From JAVBPE01 sp031549865 (lineage in GTDB: Bacteria; Bacillota_I; Bacilli_A; Acholeplasmatales; Anaeroplasmataceae), in NCBI GenBank assembly GCA_031549865.1, contig JAVBPE010000018.1, forward strand, positions 1-64,000: a stretch of 64,000 nt of DNA, read 5' to 3'. The position numbers were made by a program, and so were the translations under genes. Below are positions 61,513-64,000 of the stretch, piece after piece. The notes under the pieces were generated by a model, which did not search any database, was not told the origin of the DNA, and worked only from the letters and a program-made list of their open reading frames with translations. How positions within the stretch are numbered: the stretch's first letter is position 1; each line of letters starts with the position of its first letter.

Positions 61513-63525
61513 ATGAACAACATACTAGATGCTTTAAAACAAATTGATGTATCAAAACTTTCATATCAAGAATGGGTTAATGTTGGCATGGCGCTTAAAG
61601 CAGAAGGTTATGAGGTTTCAGTATGGGACTGCTGGAGTATGAATGACGCTCGCTACAAGAGTGGTGAGTGTGAAAGGAAATGGAGGACCTTTAGTGGTTC
61701 CTCCAATCCTATCTCTGGAGGCACAATAGTTCAAATGGCAAAAGCATCAGGATGGGTTCCGTATTTCAAGACAAACAATGGACTAATGGAATGGGACGAC
61801 ATAATCGAATACGATGGTGATGGAACGATATTTGAACATACAACAACTAAAACTGCCGCAGAACAATTAACTAGTTATTTAGAAATACTTTTTAAAGAAG
61901 ACGAATATGTCGGATATGTGACAAATGATGTATGGCAAGACGCAGACGGCAAATGGATGCCTAGTAAAGGTGTGTTTGACAGAAAAGCAAAAGAGATTAT
62001 TGAACTACTTAAAAAGCATCCTGAAGATATAGGCGCTGTCATAGGCGACTGGAAAGAAGAATGCGGTGCTTGGATTAGATTTAATCCGGTTGATGGCAGC
62101 GGTGTTAAAAACGAAAACATTAAAAGATTTACGTATGCACTAGTAGAATCAGACGATATGCCTATTGCTGAGCAGGATGCAATATATCGAAAGTTAGAAC
62201 TTCCTATTGCTTGCCTTGTTCATAGCGGCGGTAAAAGTCTGCATGCGATCGTTAAAGTGGATGCAAAAGATGCTGAGGAATACCGAAAAAGAGTTGATTA
62301 TCTGTATGAATTTTTAGAGAAAAATGGACTTAAGGTAGATAAAGCAAATCGCAATCCATCAAGACTTTCAAGGCTTCCAGGTGTTACAAGAAATGGTATA
62401 ATGCAAGCTTTAATCGATACTAATATTGGTAGGCGCAACTGGATAGAATGGCTAGATTTTGCGGAAGGAATAGTAGATGAACTACCTGCACTTACATATT
62501 TAGACGAGGCTTTACTAAATCCGCCAAAGTTACCTGCTGAATTGATACAAGGTGTTTTAAGAGTAGGACATAAAATGCTTATTTCAGGTTCTTCAAAAGC
62601 AGGAAAAAGCTTCTTACTTATGGAACTGTGTATAGCATTATCCGAAGGTTCAAAGTGGCTAGGATTTCAATGCAAAAAATCAAAGATATTATATGTTAAT
62701 TTAGAAATAGATTCTGCAAGCTGTATTAATCGTTTTGCGGAAATATACAAGGCTTTAAAGATAACACCAAAGCATAGCTGCGATATCGTACTTTGGAATT
62801 TACGTGGACGTGCAATGCCGTTAGACAAACTAGTTCCAAGACTTATCAGAAAAGTAAGCAATCAAGGATTTGATGCTGTTATTATTGATCCTATTTATAA
62901 AGTCATTATGGGGGACGAAAACAATGCCTCTGAAATGGGTGTTTTTTGTAATCAGTTCGATAAGATATGCAATGAAACTGGATGTGCAGCAATTTACTGC
63001 CATCATCATTCAAAAGGTGCGCAAGGTTTTAAAAAAGCAATGGATAGAGCATCTGGCTCTGGTGTATTTGCTAGAGATCCGGACGCACAGCTAGATATGA
63101 TTCAGTTGGAAACAAGCGAGGAGTTTATTGCGGTCAATGCAGATGTTATGAACTCAACTGCATGGCGATTAGAGAGTAGTTTACGTGAGTTTCCTAACTT
63201 CAAACCGGTTAACTTTTGGTTTGAGTATCCGATTCATAGAATTGACGATAAAGGCATACTTCAAAAGAATTTAGCTGAAGGTGATCCTAAGTCGAATCTA
63301 AATAAGAGTGGCAAACGAAATCAAACACCTGAATCAAGAAAAGAAGAATTTGACAATGCCTTTAGTATTTTAATTCAACCGGATGGAACTTGTAATGCTG
63401 CTGACTTGGCTGAATATATGAGCATTTCTGAGAGAACGGTAAGAGATAGAGTGAGCGAATTTAGCGCAGAATACGAAACTAAAAAAGGCATTATTACTAA
63501 GAAGAAATCTCTGGCGGAAAGGTAA
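61513..63525 (+). CDS. Phage primase-helicase: PriCT-2, primase-like region and RepA-type ATPase
   Basis: 670 residues. Residues ~1-70 are a PriCT-2 type domain (LSYQEWVNVGMALKAEGY...YKSGECERKWRTFSG). A middle region with VHSGGKSLHAIVKVD and the SRLSRLPGVTRN element resembles the small-primase fold of such proteins. Residues ~335-540 are a RepA-like hexameric helicase ATPase: Walker A SGSSKAGKS (about 357) and Walker B AVIIDPIYKVI. The tail is an HTH (AADLAEYMSISERTVRDRV). GTAGGAGG precedes the ATG. It should start replication at an origin, possibly the inverted repeats just downstream. Confidence 0.88.
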   Translation: MNNILDALKQIDVSKLSYQEWVNVGMALKAEGYEVSVWDCWSMNDARYKSGECERKWRTFSGSSNPISGGTIVQMAKASGWVPYFKTNNGLMEWDDIIEYDGDGTIFEHTTTKTAAEQLTSYLEILFKEDEYVGYVTNDVWQDADGKWMPSKGVFDRKAKEIIELLKKHPEDIGAVIGDWKEECGAWIRFNPVDGSGVKNENIKRFTYALVESDDMPIAEQDAIYRKLELPIACLVHSGGKSLHAIVKVDAKDAEEYRKRVDYLYEFLEKNGLKVDKANRNPSRLSRLPGVTRNGIMQALIDTNIGRRNWIEWLDFAEGIVDELPALTYLDEALLNPPKLPAELIQGVLRVGHKMLISGSSKAGKSFLLMELCIALSEGSKWLGFQCKKSKILYVNLEIDSASCINRFAEIYKALKITPKHSCDIVLWNLRGRAMPLDKLVPRLIRKVSNQGFDAVIIDPIYKVIMGDENNASEMGVFCNQFDKICNETGCAAIYCHHHSKGAQGFKKAMDRASGSGVFARDPDAQLDMIQLETSEEFIAVNADVMNSTAWRLESSLREFPNFKPVNFWFEYPIHRIDDKGILQKNLAEGDPKSNLNKSGKRNQTPESRKEEFDNAFSILIQPDGTCNAADLAEYMSISERTVRDRVSEFSAEYETKKGIITKKKSLAER

Positions 63526-63582
63526 ACCGGCAGCTGCCAAGAGTAAAAAATGCAATTTGGCACAAAGGAAAAAATCACATAT

Positions 63583-63707
63583 CCGCCAGCTGGCAAAAAA
63601 CTGGCGGAAAGGGCTTATATATAGGTGTTGACACCAGCCGCTGACGCATCGTTTGTAGAATAGGGCCTAAAGCCAGCCCTATTCCAAACAAATGCATCAA
63701 CGTCAGC
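63583..63707. other. Nested inverted repeats, candidate replication origin
   Basis: The gap 63526-63743 has no gene. CCGCCAG (63583-63589)/CTGGCGG (63601-63607) is one hairpin and GGTGT-TG-ACACC (63624-63635) another. A large stem is built of GCTGACG (63640-63646)/CGTCAGC (63701-63707), GTTTG/CAAAC and GAATAGGGC (63658-63666)/GCCCTATTC (63676-63684). CTGGCGGAAAGG occurs twice, at 63511-63522 and 63601-63612. The position just after the primase-helicase fits an origin; a structured RNA is the alternative. Confidence 0.5.
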
Positions 63708-63743
63708 CAGTGCCTTTCTGCAAAAAAAGAAACGGAGAAAAGT

Positions 63744-64000
63744 ATGAAAATATTTTTATTATTAGATCCACCGACAATTACTGCTCAAGAAAACAAAGTA
63801 GCAATAATTAAAAACAAACCGATATTCTATAAACCTGAAAAATTAAGACAGGCAAGAAATGAACTCATAAAACACTTGCTGCCTTTTAAACCAGATAAAC
63901 CGATGGAAGGCCCAATCAGACTTGAAGTTATATGGAGGTTTCCAAAAGGCAAAACACACAGACACTTTGAATGGAAAGTGACGAAGCCTGATACTGATAA
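63744..64000 (+). CDS. rusA: RusA family Holliday junction resolvase (5' part)
   Basis: The window cuts this gene after 85 codons. It begins MKIFLLLDPPTITAQENKV, then YKPEKLRQARNELIKHL, GPIRLEVIWRFPKG and KPDTD, the order and motifs of RusA/YqaN endonucleases. The two Asp of KPDTD are metal ligands that cut four-way junctions. CGGAG lies eight bases before the ATG. It completes the recombination set (nuclease, ATPase, DUF669, helicase, primase) of the phage-like module. Confidence 0.85.
   Translation, partial: MKIFLLLDPPTITAQENKVAIIKNKPIFYKPEKLRQARNELIKHLLPFKPDKPMEGPIRLEVIWRFPKGKTHRHFEWKVTKPDTD

Noticed and set aside
1..64000. CRISPR array
   Set aside because: No regularly spaced direct repeats were found; the short repeats seen (43955, 56033, 63511) occur only twice each.
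1..64000. TGA read as tryptophan (Mycoplasma-type code)
   Set aside because: Conserved Trp positions use TGG, and several well-bounded genes end in TGA, so the standard code applies.

Overview
The window reads as the chromosome of a low-G+C, Gram-positive-type bacterium of the Bacillota, with the standard code (TGA is a stop throughout). The evidence is Bacillus-like gene order (ffh-ftsY-ylxM, yqeG-yqeH-yqeK-rsfS, smpB next to ssrA, rbgA-rnhB-topA), strong AGGAGG-type ribosome sites, T-box and FMN riboswitch control, and a SigK-like sporulation sigma factor. It may come from the Erysipelotrichia or a related low-G+C Bacilli lineage, but no rRNA is present to settle this.

Layout. 1-360: right end of a decayed IS200/IS605 element. 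450-8200: accessory and housekeeping singletons (split FHA-ABC exporter, GGDEF-EAL protein, RidA, MGMT-like protein, HAD and YqxD proteins). 8.3-22.6 kb: core genes for chromosome segregation (FtsK without a membrane domain), signal peptidase, ribosome assembly (RbgA), RNase HII, TopA, the SRP pathway (FtsY, YlxM, Ffh), the tRNA-hydroxylation U32 pair and GreA. 22.7-24.9 kb: a compact XRE/AAA-ATPase/TOPRIM operon that looks like an anti-phage system. 25-31 kb: a MacB-like ABC transporter, SigK and the yqeG cluster. 32-43.4 kb: GpmI, a leucine T-box with a solitary LeuA, an FMN riboswitch with RibU, enolase, SecG, RNase R and SmpB. 43.4-43.8 kb: tmRNA.

From the 3' end of the tmRNA gene to the window end the content changes to a probable integrated element. 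First comes a five-gene type I restriction-modification operon with two odd members: a degenerate methylase fused to a target-recognition domain, and an ADP-ribosylglycohydrolase fused in frame to HsdM, with a ribosome binding site for free HsdM embedded in the linker. Next is a 640-residue metallopeptidase-HTH protein beside two copies of an 18-bp palindrome, one of which sits at the promoter of the following operon.

That operon begins with a leader of about 230 nt. It has two stable hairpins, a short aromatic-rich leader ORF and mutually exclusive antiterminator and terminator pairings; the terminator also buries the ribosome binding site of the first gene. The operon encodes a Cys-rich HTH protein, a small protein, a Cas4-like (DUF2800) nuclease, an AAA_24 ATPase, a DUF669 protein, an SF2 helicase, a PriCT-2/RepA-like primase-helicase and a RusA resolvase cut by the window end. 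This is a phage-type replication and recombination module, with a strongly structured possible origin between the last two genes. No integrase or structural genes are visible, so prophage, satellite and ICE cannot be told apart here.
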